A DNA stretch of 64,000 nt from Ophiosphaerella korrae. Its lineage: Eukaryota; Ascomycota; Dothideomycetes; Pleosporales; Phaeosphaeriaceae. The notes below the pieces were generated by a model that saw nothing but the letters and a program-made list of their open reading frames with translations, was not told the DNA's origin and searched no databases. The position numbers and the translations under genes are program-made. Of this stretch, positions 48,391 to 61,599 are shown one piece after another (the first letter of the stretch is position 1; each line of letters begins with the position of its first letter). Location of the stretch: assembly GCA_028456385.1 (NCBI GenBank), contig JALNQF010000060.1, forward strand, positions 1 through 64,000, read 5' to 3'.

Positions 48391-49343
48391 ATGTCTCCAC
48401 GTGCTGCGCGTCAATTGCCTTCAAATGAAGCAGATATCCAGCTTGCTACCTTATCTATTAATTCTGGCCAAATTCAAGGCAGTAAGCCAGTTGCTACTAC
48501 CTTCAACATTCCTAAATCAACGTTACGTGACCGACGCGCTGGACGACGCGCCTAACGCGATTGCCAGCCCAACTTAAAGAAGCTTAGCTAGCTAGAGGAG
48601 GAAGTAATAGTTAAGTATATTCTCAATCTATATTCTTGTGGTTTTGCCCTAACTCTAGCTGCTATGCGTAAGATGGCTGATAAGCTACTAGCTATCTATA
48701 ACGCGCTACTAGTTAGGTAGAAGTAGCTAGCTAACTTTGTTAAGCGTACAGACAGTGTTATAACGCGTTTTAATTATCTACATAATAGGTAACGAGCCTT
48801 ATATAAAGACCTAACTACTATAAGTAGCTAGTTTAAGATAGTGTAGTATACAAGAGCTACGTATAGAATAGCTTATAAGGACATCTATAATTTTAACAAG
48901 GCTAGCTTTATAATAAGTAAGATTATAACTTAGCTTATTATAATAAAGTTAGAGAGGAGAGGTAGGCTAAAGGCTATTAAGCCTAATAATTATAAGTAGG
49001 TAACAGCGATCGCTATAATTAACGCTACTAGCTAGGTAGTCCTACTATTCCTTATCTTCGCTAGTAAGTACTACCTCTCTACCTAGTATAAGGAAGACTA
49101 TATCCTACAAGACTAGACTATTAGAATTAGTAATAATAGCTAGATAATAGATAAGCTAGCTATTAACTAGCTTAAACACTTTAATAAGTATATAAAGAGC
49201 TAAGTAGTTAGTACGCGTTAGCTACTTATACTTAATAGTTATAAGAGCTACTACTCTCTTAAGTTTAATAATATCTATAAAGAGAATAATATCTATATAC
49301 TCTATATACTAGCTTACTTATCTTACTTACTTTAGCCTCTTAA
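48391..49343 (+). pseudogene. pogo-like transposase, N-terminal part
   Basis: Open from the ATG at 48391 to a TAA at 48553-48555. The same family then continues in broken frames with segments such as EEEVIVKYIL, ANFVKRTD, ATYRIAYKDIYNFNKA (DDE first Asp mutated to Asn) and EDYILQD. The density of TAG, TAA and Cys-to-Tyr type changes rises sharply from about 48600. Confidence 0.75.
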
Positions 49344-49802
49344 TGTTATAGCAGTAACAAGAGAAACTAAGATAGAACTAATTAGCCCGAGCTTAGCTAC
49401 TAATAAAGCATAGGATAAGTAGGGTAATAACCTATAAGATAATAAGCTTAGTTAGGAGGCTAACTACAACTTAGATACGTAACAAATTTGTAAATTTACA
49501 ATCTTAGTAAATATAAAGTTGTAAAGTAATTATATAATAAATTTATAAATTTATAATCTTAGTAAAAACAAAGTAACAAAGCTACTAAGACAATACTATT
49601 ATATAAGTTAATAGATACACATTATTAGGATAGTATTAGTAATCTAATCTCTAACCTAGAATACTAATACTTAATATTATATACACAAATTAACTATTAT
49701 TTATAGTTATTACTAATTGCAATATAAGCTTTTGTTATTACCTCGTAATCTACTAATACCTCTAAAGGTTATTAGGAAGTTAACCTTAGTAACCCTATTA
49801 CA
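49344..49802 (+). repeat. 5' LTR of the Gypsy element
   Basis: 459 bp, TGTTAT...ATTACA. Nearly the same as 56384-56842 except for RIP-type transitions. Confidence 0.9.
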
Positions 49803-52800
49803 CCTTGCTAATTTAGTTATTACGAGGAGTAAAGCGTAAGTAGCGTACAGTCTAGCTAATATAATAGTAGAAAGTTTAACTAAATAAATAGCTAAGGCAC
49901 CTATAAGTAGCTATACATTAGATAGTATAGTATAGGAAATAATTAAAGATTATATTAATAACTTAATCTTAGAGAAAAAAGATATAAAGATAGTAATCGA
50001 CACTTTAGAGACGTAGAATAAGGAACTACAAGACTACGCAAAGTAAAATAAAGTATAAATTAAAGCTATTATTAAAAGCTAAAACTAAATAGAACTAATT
50101 ACTTAAAGACTAGAGATAAGTACAACAAAGAAACTACTTAAGATACCTATTCTTAAGAAGTTTAATAGAACAAGAAAAAAACTAAGACCCTTTATAGTAT
50201 TAGTATAACTCTAGATAGATATACAAGTACTACACTTTAATATAGAAGAAAAGAAGGTAATATATATTAGAATACACCTTAAAGAAGATACGATAAGATA
50301 GTTTAAACCTTACTAGATAGATTATACAACATACGCTCTAATAACCTAGAAGGATAAAACTAAAGCTATTTTTAGAAGTTATAAATACTTTACTAGGTAA
50401 ATAAGAGTAGCGTTTAAGGATATAGATATTACCTAACAAGCTAAAGAAAGACTTAAAAGGCTTATATAAAGCAAGAGTATTCCTAAATATATATTATAGT
50501 TTAAATAACTATTATAAAACATAGAATAGAATAAATTAGCTTTAATATTATAATTTAAATAAGGACTAAACGTAAAGATCTAATACAAAATAATTTATAT
50601 AGAGAAACCTAGGACACTAGAAGCTCTAAAGTAGTAAGTAATATAAATTAACAATAATCTTTAGGAATAGAAGAAAAACAAGTATAGAAGCTAACCTAGA
50701 AACTAGGATATTAGAGACCCTATAATCCTTAACGCTAATAAGGATAGGAAAAAGAAGAAGAATAAAGACTTTACGTACTTTAACTATAGTAAGAAAAGCT
50801 ACTATATAAAAGACTACTAATTATAGAAGAAAAAGGATATAGTATATTATAAATATAGAAAACTAGGATACTTTATAAAAGATTATAGAAGTAAGGACTA
50901 TAAGAAAGATAAAGAAATATAGTTAAAGACAACTAAAGGTAAGAAGGAAGTACTAAAAGTATAGGCTAAACCTTAGGAGAAAGTAGCTAGGAGTAAAAAA
51001 ATATAATATATAATACTTTACTAGACCTTTTATTATAAAGACAACTACTATATATATCTTTCTAGTAAGTAGGAAGTAGGATAGTTCTTATAAAAGAATA
51101 GAGTAGTAGTAATAAAAAAAAAATAAAAGCGTAGCTAGAAGAAATAGTATACGTAATAGACCTACTAATAGAAGATTTAGAAGGAGAAGAGCCCTAGAAC
51201 CTATTAATCTAGGCTAAAGGACTAGCACAAGATATAGAGACTACTACAGCTTCCTCTAATAGACTATAAGAAAGCAAAAAGTAAGTTAGTATAAGAAGTA
51301 TAAAGTATACCTAGCTAGATATATATAGCTATAATAGCTATATAATAATAGATATAGAAGAATAAAATAAATAATAGAAGTTTATTTAAAAATACTTACT
51401 AGTTATAAGTATAGAGGAAGCGTATAAAGACTAAAAAGAACGTAATCTTAAAAAAATAAAGTTTATACTATTCTAGGAATAGATAAAGTAATATATAGTT
51501 ATAGTAAGAAGAATACCTATATAAAGAGAATAGTAGTCTCTTATAAAAAAGATATAATAGATTAATAAAGCCTATATACTAAGAGTACTAGTAGTATACT
51601 ATATCCTAACTATAGATACACCTAGAAAAGATAAATACTAGGAGGGAGATAACAAAATAATAGATCTAAAATATCTAGTATATTTTAAAGTATTATAGAT
51701 ATTATACTTAGATAAGAATTATATTATATATAGGAACCCTAAAGTAAATAATAATATATAGCCTATAAGAAAGAAAGGCTATAACTATATAAGAGTAATT
51801 CTAGTAGAAGATATCTAAGGATAAGAAATAATACTAGAAGAAGGTTACTTAGTAGTAAGGCTAGGACTAAAACTATCTAAAAAATACATCTAAAGAGGAC
51901 TATAGTACAAATATACGTATAATAAATATCTAAAACACAAAGAATATAAACTTAAGATAAGGCTATAGCTCTAGAAAGATAGATAATTTATAAAATTACC
52001 TAAGTAAGAATAGCTAGAAGGTATAAGAAGCCTATACATTACAAAAATAGGTATATACTAAAGAAAGAAAGTATAATTAATAATTAATAGTAAGGCTACA
52101 AGAAACTTTATATTAAAGAAGTTTGTAGAAATATAAGGAATACGTTATATAATAAAGAAATACCCTTAATAACTAAGTACAATTAAAGGAAAACTATTCT
52201 AGGAACCTATTAGGTTTAAAATAGTTCTCTCTATATTAAAACTAGGAGGAATAACAATTAAGAATATAGTTATAGATATAACAATAATTAATAACAAACA
52301 AGATATAATACTAGGAATACTATAGTTATAAATAAATAACCTATATATTAACTAGAGAATAGAGAAGATTAGCTACTACAAAATAGACACGCTAAAAGCT
52401 AATATAAATACCTATAAAGGAGAATTCCTAGAAGAATACAAGAAATAAGAAAAACATCTTATAGAGCCTAAAGACTATCTTCTAGAATATTAGCTATAGG
52501 ATTTAGTAATAGACCTAAAAGAAGATAAGGACGTAAGATAGAGCCTAGTTTATAGAAAAATAGAAGAAGAATCTAATATTAAACAAGTATTTATTAAAAA
52601 CGTAATAAAAAAAAGATAGATATAAGAATCTAAGTCCTTAGTAGTATATAGACTTATATTTATAGATAAGAAAAGAATAAATAATAAAAGACCTTACGTA
52701 GATTTTAGAAAAACTAACGCAATTATAAGTAAGAACTAATACCCTTTACTATAGATAGATAAAATATAAGATAGGCTATAAAAAGTAAAGATCTTTATAA

Positions 52801-53605
52801 AACTAGATATCTAAAACGCCTACTACTAGATTAGAATTAAGAAAGGTAATAAATAGAAAATAGCGTTTAGAACGCAATATAGACTATATAAGTACTTAGT
52901 TATACTCTTTAGTTTAATAAATGTACTAGCTACCTTCTAAGAAAGAATTAACATAGTACTAAGAGAGTACTTAGACGTATTTATATTTATATACCTAGAC
53001 AATATCCTTATATTCTTAGAAATAGAGGAAGAACACGTATAATATATATACAAGGTACTAGAAAAACTAGTAGAAAGTAAACTATTTCTTAAGATAAGAA
53101 AGTGTAAATTCTATACAAAAGAAATAGATTTACTTAGATTTATTATAGAACTAAGAAAAATCAAGATTAACCTAGAAAAGATTAAGTTAATTAACAAATA
53201 GCTAATACTAAAGAACCTAAAAGAAGTATAATAATTTTATAGGCTAGTAAACTTTTATAGAAAACTAATAGTAAGATAGTCTAAAGATATAGAACTTATA
53301 ATAAAACTTATAAAGAAAGACACGCTATTTAAATAGATAAAGGAATACAATAAAGTATTTAATAAAATTAAGAGAAAGTTTATAGAGAACCTAGTTATTA
53401 GAATATATAACCTAGACCTACTAGTAATAGTAAAAACAGACGTATCTAACTTAGTCTATAGAATAGTACTAACATAAGAAGACCTAAAGACTAAAAAAGA
53501 ATATTTAGTTAAGTACTTTTCTAAGAAAATAAAGCTAGTAGAGCTTAACTACCTAATCTACAATAAAGAGATACTAGTAATCTATAAGGTATTTAAGTAA
53601 TAGAG

Positions 53606-54035
53606 TGTTACAGGCGTAACAGAAGAAATCGAGATGGAACCAATCAGTCCCGGTCTAGGCGCTGACGAAGCATGGGACGAGCGGGGTAACGACCTTGATT
53701 GGGAAACCACGCATAATTGGGACACCTAGAGTGATCTGTGATCCGTAGACTCTTGGCGGTGGCAGATCACGGATCAAGCTGATCTGTGATCTGTTGATCT
53801 TGGCAAACACAGATCACGGATCACAGCAAGTATATAGTTATCAGCAATGCGCATCATTAGGATGGCATCGGCAATTCAATCCTTTGACCACGGAACGCCA
53901 ATACAAGACAGTTGCAAAACATCTTCTATTGTTCACAGTTATTGCAGATCACCCCCGAGCTTTCACTATCACCTCGTGATCCACCAACCCCCTTCAAGAC
54001 AGGCACCTGTAGTCGACGACAGGAGGCCCGTTACA
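53606..54035 (+). repeat. Unmutated solo LTR inserted in the Gypsy RNase H region
   Basis: 430 bp of normal composition, TGTTACAGGC...CCCGTTACA, flanked by a TAGAG duplication (53601-53605 and 54036-54040). The first 120 bases align with the LTRs at 49344 and, in reverse, at 8080. Upstream RNase H sequence stops at 53605 and resumes at 54036. Two imperfect copies of a gatctgtgatc...cagatcacggatca unit lie at about 53730-53830. Confidence 0.9.
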
Positions 54036-56383
54036 TAGAGAGTATACTTATAAAGAGTAAAATATTAAATAAAAGTCTATATAGACTATAAGAATCTTAT
54101 AAGATTTATACTAAATAAAGAATTATTATAACGCTATACGAGGTAGTAGGAATTCCTATTAATATTTAACTTAGAAATTATACATATAAAAGGAAAAGAT
54201 AACTAATTTATAAACGCCCTTAGTAGAAGACTAGGCTTACAAGAAGAAGTAAATACTACTAGTATAGTTCTAGTTAAGAATAAAGAAGGATATTTAGTCC
54301 TAAATATACCTAAAATAGCTACAATACTTAAAAGAAAGAGTAGCAAGCTAGATAAATAGATTTAGAAAATAATACAAGAAGCGTCTAAAGAAATAAAAAA
54401 ACTAGAAATCTAAGAAGGATTTATACAAGCTTACGAAAAGACATATATCCTAAAGAAGATCTAAAAAGAATTTATACAACAATTCTACAAATTACTAGTA
54501 TATAGATACTAAGGAATTAACAAAACCTTAGAAAGACTACTACAAGACTATTATATCTTAAAAGCAAGACAATTAGTAATAGAGGTACTATAAGATTATA
54601 TAGAATACAAAAGAAATAAATATAGTAAGTACGTACTATATAGAATACTATAACTAGTAGAAGTACTAGAATAACTATAGAAAGTTATTACAATAGACTT
54701 TATTACAAAGTTACCTAAGTTAAAAGACCTAATATTAGGAGTTAAGTATAATAGAATTCTAATAATAGTAGATAAGCTTATAAAGTACTTATACTTTAGA
54801 CTATATAAAGAGAAAAGTAGGATAGAGGTTACTATATACTAGGTTCTAGGAACTATAATTAGTTAATATAGACTACTAGGCAAGATTATTATAGATAGAG
54901 ATATAAGATTTATATTAAAACTATAAAGAATAATAATAGCACAATTAGGAATACAATATACAATATCTACTATATATTACCTATAAATAGATAGATAATT
55001 AGAACAAATAAATTAGATAGTAGAATAGTACTTAAGATACTACTTTAACTACAACTAGAACAACTAGGTACAACTACTACCTATAGCACAATTAGCATAT
55101 AATAGTATAAAGAACGTAGTAATAAGAGTATTACCTTTCTTTATAAACTATAGATTTAACCCTAATATATACTAAATACTAAGAACCTAAGAATCTTAGT
55201 CTCTAAGAGGAGAAAACTTTACTAATAGACTTAAGGATATATATAATTAGTTAAGATAGGATATAGAATTCCTATATAATAAAATAGTAAGATACTATAA
55301 TAAAAAGTATAAAAAGAGACCCTAATTTAGAAAGAGAGAAAAAGTATAGTTAGCTAAGAAGAACGTAAAGAGTAAACAACTAAGTTTAAAACTAGATTAC
55401 GTTAAAATAGGACTATATAAAATTAAGAAAGAAGTTACGCTAGTTATATTTAAACTAAAGCTACTAAATAAAATAAGGATATAACTAACCTTCTATATAG
55501 TACTACTAGAGATAGTACTATAAAACGTAGAACTACTAGTGTATAAAGTAGATATATATAGAGAATAAGAAGAATAAGAAGTTAAAAAAATCCTAGTACA
55601 CTAGTTCTATAATAGTAGGAACTACTACTTAGTAAAATAGATAGGTATAGACAAAAAGAGACAACTATAGGAAGATATATAGGAACTAGAAGACAACTTT
55701 AACTACTTTAAGAAACTAGAGGAGTTTTAAAGTTAAAACCCTCTAGAGCGCCTTATAGTAAATCGAGAAAACTAATAATACTACTACTAGATAGAGAGGA
55801 GATAGGAACGCCTAATGCAATAAGAGCTAGAGTAGCCTCTACTACGTTGTCTAAATCTAATTTAGCCTCTAAGGCACGAGACTATTTAGATAACTTAGCG
55901 TTATTATAAGCTTTTAGCCTATAAAGACGCTTAATACAAGAATAAAGCTCTACTAGCTTATAAAGAGTTAACTTGCGCTTAGCCTTAGCTATAGTAAGCT
56001 ATAATAATAATTACGCTTAAGCTCTATTAATAGCTCGCCCTATACAACTTAGTAGAAGGAAACTATATAGAAATTAAATACTTACACTCTATAAGAGAAA
56101 CCTTAGAAGAAATATATTTATACTAAATATTAGCAAGAATATACTTATTGTAATGTTTACTATTATTTAAAGATATAAGGTAGGTAAGGCCTAACTTTAT
56201 ATATTAATAATAAAGAAATATCTTAACTCTATTGTAAACAATACGAGCTATAAAAAAGAGTTTGTTTTATTAAGACTAGGATAGTATAGGGAGTAATAAG
56301 GAACTAGAAATTAATAAAGAAATAGGATTAATAACCTTAGCTCTAGTATAGAGAAATAAGAGACTATATAGAAGAGGGAATAG

Positions 56384-56842
56384 TATTATAGTAGTAATAA
56401 GAGAAACTAAGATAGAACTAATTAGCCTAAGCTTAGCTGCTAATAAAGTATAAGATAAGTAGGGTAATAACCTATAGGATAATAAGCTTAGTTAGGAGGC
56501 TAACTACAACTTAGACACGTAATAAATTTGTAAATTCGCAATCTTAGTAAACATAAAGTTGCAAAGCAATTATATAATAAATTTGTAAATTTGTAATCTT
56601 AGCGAAAATAAAGTAACAAAGCCGCTAAGACAATACTATTATATAAGTTAATAGATGCACATTATTAGGATAGTATTAGTAATCTAATCTCTAACCTAGA
56701 ACGCTAATACTTAACATTACATACACAAATCAACTATTGTTTATAGTTATTACTAATCGCAACACAAGCTTTTATTATTACCTTGCAATCTACTAACACC
56801 CCTAAAGGTTATTAGGAAGTTGACCTTAGTGACCCCGTTACA
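56384..56842 (+). repeat. 3' LTR of the Gypsy element
   Basis: 459 bp. The first two bases are TA instead of TG, itself a RIP-type change, and the end is GTTACA followed by CTTAA. Confidence 0.9.
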
Positions 56843-57385
56843 CTTAATATTAGCTACTTCTCTCTATTAAAGAAGGCGTATAGCTATTAAGTTAAGAGCC
56901 TAATCTAGAACTATATTAATTACACTACTAAACTCGAATTTCTACTAGCCTTCTAGGTAGCCTTTAGCTAGGCCTTTATAAGAGTAAATATTTACTTATC
57001 TTTTTAAGCTACTAGTCTTGTTCTACTTTAGCTAGAAGTAGTTATATTAAAACTTAATATCTAGCTCTATACGCCTACTCTAGCTACTCTAGCTCTACTA
57101 AAGGCTCCCTAGGTAGTTCGTACGTAAGCTAGAGGCTTAGTTAACACTTATACGTGAGCGCGTACGCTAGTATAAGAGCTCGTCGCTAGTATTAATTATT
57201 AAAGCAATTAATTAACTTAAAAAGGGAGCGTATAGAATAATGCTAGAAGCTAAGTCAATGCGCAATCGGATCTCTAGTCTTGAAAGAGCTAATGAGGCAG
57301 CCAGCAAGCGTAAATCACGAAAAAAGAAGCGAATTTAGAAGAAAGGAGTGTTGAAAAAGGACCAAAGAGAGGGTGTAATTGCTTA
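56843..57385 (+). pseudogene. pogo-like transposase, C-terminal part
   Basis: Resumes immediately after the Gypsy element with the block leading to SLLKKAYSY (mutated) and KLEFLLAF. It then becomes clean from about 57230: MRNRISSLERANEAASKRKS and RKKKRI. A further CCHC knuckle (CKRCRETGHNSRTC) follows at 57468-57509. Confidence 0.75.
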
Positions 57386-57594
57386 ACTAGAGACTAATTA
57401 CTAGATTGATCGTGAACAGTGCGAGAGTAGGCAGCGTTTAGGCTCGAGTCGCTAGGCTCGCGCACGCTGTAAGAGATGCAGAGAGACTGGGCACAACTCA
57501 CGTACGTGTAAAAATGATGTAGTAGATATTGCTTAATTTAACATATCAATATATCTACACTACTCTACTGCGTTATTGAGTTGTACGCTTAAAC

Positions 57595-57635
57595 AGGTGC
57601 GCAGAGCTAGTAGGGCGCGCGAATCGCTTGCCACC
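57595..57635 (-). repeat. 3' terminal inverted repeat of the pogo-like element
   Basis: Reverse complement begins ggtggcaagcgattcgcgc, matching the 5' repeat with two mismatches in the outer 19 bases. It is followed by TA. Confidence 0.85.
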
Positions 57636-58417
57636 TACATTGATGAAGGTTCGATTATCACGTTTAATAATTGTAAAGCGTAACCAAGCATAGTTTTTAC
57701 ATAACTAACCCTACATCACGTTATCAGTCCAGCCATTTACTATGAATGGCATGCGCTGGATGAGAATGCGCTATTTGTAACCTAGCCCAATGGACCGAGA
57801 ATTAGACTTGCTAGTAATGAAACAGTTTGTTAGGCTAGAACGCGAACGTGCCAAATATAGGGGCATGCTACTTTCCGCGGATACTATGCTCAATCCACTA
57901 AACAATCAATCAAAATATTTCATTGCTGGCAGGTCTGCCGAGAATTCTCCGATGAAATGCATATCTCTAGGTAATAACATAAACACTAAGGCTGAGTTTT
58001 ATGGCTATTCTATCTACTTTTAGCTAGCCTGTATATGGTACAGATGTCAGGCTCAATCAATGGCTATTATCAGTCTCAAGTCAGGATAATTATTGGCTAA
58101 ACTCCGTCACCACTACGGATTTGCGTGTTGGCCCCCTGTAAGATAACTCAGATATAACATGGTTTATTCCTGCAGGAGGCCATTTTCGATATTCCTTTAT
58201 GTTGGTTCACATGCGCAAGCCAATGCGAAGTTGGTAAGTGGATAATTATGAATCCGGATTGTACCGAGACTACATCAATCAAGGAAATGAAATGCAAGTG
58301 CAGGGGCATGGTAAAGGGAGGAGGGGTAATGCCCCCGCCATTGATAAAGCTGTTAGCCCTCAGAGCATCCGCAATAAAGGAAAACGCCGCCTGGTTGGCT
58401 TATAAGTCGATGCAAAC
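57636..58417. other. Intergenic, no confident gene
   Basis: A 77-codon plus frame at 57790-58023 has no recognised motif. The remainder is the presumed promoter of the metalloprotease gene. Confidence 0.35.
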
Positions 58418-59658
58418 ATGCTTAGGATACGATTCAAACTCCTAGCTGTACTACTATATGCAATTTGCCGATTTAATTCGGCAATCGCACAAACATGTCG
58501 CCCGGTACGTACACACTGTATAATCCTACACTTCTAGTCATTGGTTTGGCAAAACGCTATTTCATGATATTTCACTTTTCTATACGACTAGAATGAAGCT
58601 TTCCCAAGTGAAATGCTAATTGCGGGTGCCTACAGATGGCACGTATAGGAGGGTCTCGCGCACCCACGATTGGTACACTGCGCGCTGCGGTGATTTTTGT
58701 TGATTTTCCCGACGTCCCAGCTACAGGCTCAACGCAAGATCTTTATAGCACACTCACTAATGCATCGGATCTTTACAAGACTATGTCATACGGCAAACTC
58801 GATCTTCAAATGAAACCACAACTGGAAAAATTCTACCGCATGCCTCAGCACTCATCGACTTACAACTATACGCGTGGTCTCACTACCGAAGATCATTCTC
58901 GATACGTCAAAGATGCACTCAAGGCGGTCGGAAACGCAGTGAGCTTTAGAGGCATCAACGTCTTGTACATCCTGCCTCCAAAAGGTGCCAAGGAAATTTC
59001 CTTCTCGCCAACCTTGATGGTTCCAGTCACGGCTGGGGACGGCAGCGTCATCGGTAACACTGTGACTTATGGCCAGGACATGTATGATACCTGGGGGTTC
59101 AAAACAGTCAATCACGAGACGGGACATACTATGGGCCTACCCGATCTTTATCCATATTCGGGTGGTACAACGGCACAATGGGTCGGCGGTTTCGACATGA
59201 TGGGACTGATCAGCGGCCAAAGTCCAGACTACTTTTCAATTCTAAAGTGGCAACTTGGCTGGATAGATAACAGCCAGGTGGATTGCCGGAATCAGTCCGG
59301 GACAACGACGCACAGAATCAGCCCAGTCGAAGTTCAATCCGGTTCAAAGAAACTTGTCATGATTCCGATTACTCAGACGCAATCAATCTTGGTAGAAGTG
59401 CGATCAACACTCGGTATCAACAACGGTGCGTGTGGAACCGGAGTCTTGATTTACGAGGCCCGTTCAGACGTTGAGACTGGCAATGGCCCAATCCGTGTCA
59501 TTGATTCCACGCCGCATTCTGGAGGTTGTAACCCTTCGAGCGGCGGAGAATTGAACGATGCGCCGTACAAAGTGGGATCTACATATTCTGGGTCCGGACT
59601 CACCGTCGCAGTCAAGGCAATGGAGGGCCAGGACTACGTTGTCGAAATTCGCCGCTAA
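58418..59658 (+). CDS. Secreted M6-type zinc metalloprotease, two exons
   Basis: Exon 1 (58418-58504) encodes a signal peptide: basic start, hydrophobic KLLAVLLYAI core, likely cleavage after NSAIA. A 131-bp intron (gtacgt...ctaat...cctacag, 58505-58635) leads in phase 0 to exon 2 (58636-59658), giving about 369 aa. The catalytic motif is NHETGHTMGLPDLY, with zinc-binding His189 and His193 and general base Glu190, matching the M6 (immune inhibitor A-like) peptidase family. FVDFPDVPA and the GGFDMMG loop after the active site also fit. The first exon was chosen because it supplies a secretion signal that exon 2 lacks. It is expected to degrade proteins outside the cell; the target is unknown. 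Confidence 0.85.
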
Positions 59659-61599
59659 TCAGGCTTCATTTCTTCTGTTAAAACATGACGACATTGGGAA
59701 TTTCAGGTTTTTCTTGCGTTGTACACATCTTATCCCTCTTCCGCTACATTTGTCGTGCGGATGAGATAGTAAGGTGGTATTCCCTCCAACCGAGTCACTC
59801 GTAACCTGGCTTCCAACCTTCGGCTCCAATCTAATTAATCTAAGACAATTCTATGAAAGCTGTGAACATGGTGACTTCGTAGTTGTGAATAAGTCTTCTG
59901 GAAATTTCACGATTGATAAACTCCAGGTCTAGATACCTCTGTCTCGGTTGTGAAAAGCGTCAATATGCGAAATCAAAATAAGCCACGAATAAGCACTTTC
60001 ATAAGACGGAAATACGTCCTCGCTATCTGAGCCAGGAGGGTCAAGTCAGATTAATTGACATGACGGTGATGATAAGATGACCGATTAGGTAAGTTTCTAC
60101 TACCACAACCCGCTCTTCGCAATTGTCGCTTCTGTCGCATCGTCATGCCACCAAACTATCGAAACGAGGGGTTATGGATGCGCTCAACCCCAGATGGCAA
60201 TTCTTTTGCACGATTTCGGTCCCTCATGATGAGCATGCTCGTTTACTTGCCACCATAAGAGCTTTATAGAATCCTCCAAGATCGGCCGGTTGTAGTGGCT
60301 GTAACCCCCATTCTACTTCTATATAGCCCAGAGGATCTTGCTTTTGCCTCCGTGGAATCTACGAGGCTCGCAAGACCTAGCCGGGGTTGCACAGAATACA
60401 GATCAGACAAGACATAGTCAAAAACTGTAAACACGGGCCGCAGAAAGGGCACGCCAATGATGGAATCTCCAAATGTTCGCTGCCAAATCCTAAGGGGTGC
60501 GTGACAACTACGTTCGATGTGCATTAGCCTGAGATGTAACATCCACATGCGTGGAACTGAGTGACAAGGAGGAGCAACCTACTGCTCAGTACCATTTCGT
60601 GTATGATGATCTCCGGGGATTATCATGTCAAGTGGATCGATTGTATACCATTGGTCATTGTAATTGAGTTCGAGAAACTGGAGTTTGGAACATTCGTGAT
60701 ATTAAGCGTGGTCATTTCCCAGGTTAGGGAAGGTAGTACCATTGAAGAATGGAATGAGTGCTTCAAAACCGATAGGTCGGAGGTTGTCAGATTTGATGGT
60801 TACTGATTGATGATGTGAACCGGAGTGAGAATTGAGTTGAGTTGAACTGATTTATTGATGTGAGTTGCTTGTGTTCTATCATATTACTTTCTACTGCTAT
60901 TTATCCTTTCTGTTAGCGTGCCTTACGTAAGGGGACTTACTGATTCCTTGTTTGACCTCAATTCACTGTACTGACACGAACCAGATCTCAACTCTCCGGC
61001 TGGTGCTGCGGCTCTCCAATGATGTGCCGTAGTTGATGAGTTGTGGTTGAATTAGTGGCGAGCTAGTATCGCGCACGCGATGCCAGATCGATCGCCATCG
61101 CCATCTCAATCATCATCTGGATCGATTTGTGAGCTGGCTCGTACGCCAGCTCATCTGACAGAGGTATAAGAGTTGGGCACCGCTATCCATGCCTAAGATG
61201 TACCTCCAGGACGGATCGATTGCTACAGTTTAATTAGCACCAAATATGGATGAATTACAACTTATATCCAACAGTGAGATTTAGCTCATGATTATTCAGG
61301 CGGACACTCTCGAGTATGGCGGTCCAGCCCTGTGGCGCAAGAGGGTACCCATTATAATTGTAACTAATGACACTAGTCCAAATCCTCATCTCAGAATTCA
61401 GTTCCAACTTCAAATCCTACTTAGGGGTATTGATGATATCAGAATACTTGATATCAAGATTCGAGCGACCCTCTTCAATTCCGCCGAGTGTCATTTTGCC
61501 CGTCCTGGGTGACTCTGGATCAGCATATCGTGGCAGAGAAAGCCACAACACGGCACAAACTTTCATGAGGAGTCGTGGCCTGGACTTCAGCGTGATTGC
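59659..61599. other. Intergenic, no confident gene
   Basis: Only short frames without recognisable similarity. A sequence with repeated ttgagttga units occurs near 60830-60850. Confidence 0.4.

Larger units (their letters stand above)
49344..56842 (+). mobile_element. Complete Ty3/Gypsy chromovirus, RIP-inactivated
   Basis: The 7.5-kb element has LTRs at 49344-49802 and 56384-56842 and a 5-bp target duplication CTTAA on both sides (49339-49343 and 56843-56847). Reading through stops, the order is gag, a CCHC knuckle (YFNYSKKSYYIKDY, Cys to Tyr) at 50776-50817, protease (LINSKATRNFI-like) near 52080, RT with YLDN at 52992-53003, RNase H, and integrase at about 54430-55200. The integrase shows ITIDFITKLPK, VDKLIKY and IDRDIRF. 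A C-terminal chromodomain follows at about 55560-55730. RNase H is interrupted by a solo LTR. It inserted into the DDE region of the pogo-like transposase. Confidence 0.92.
48315..57635 (+). mobile_element. pogo/Fot1-like DNA transposon, split by a Gypsy insertion
   Basis: Terminal inverted repeats start GGTGGCAAGCG at 48315 and end CGCTTGCCACC at 57635, each flanked by TA, the expected target duplication (48313-48314 and 57636-57637). The transposase start at 48391 encodes an HTH/Psq-like N-terminus (SKPVATTFNIPKSTLRDRRA). Stop-ridden sequence then carries CENPB-type and DDE segments up to 49343, where the Gypsy element is inserted. The frame resumes at 56843 and ends with SLERANEAASKRKSRKKKRI and a CCHC knuckle at 57468-57509. 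Without the insertion it is about 1.8 kb. Its outer ends are nearly free of RIP-type changes while the middle is heavily mutated. Confidence 0.88.
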
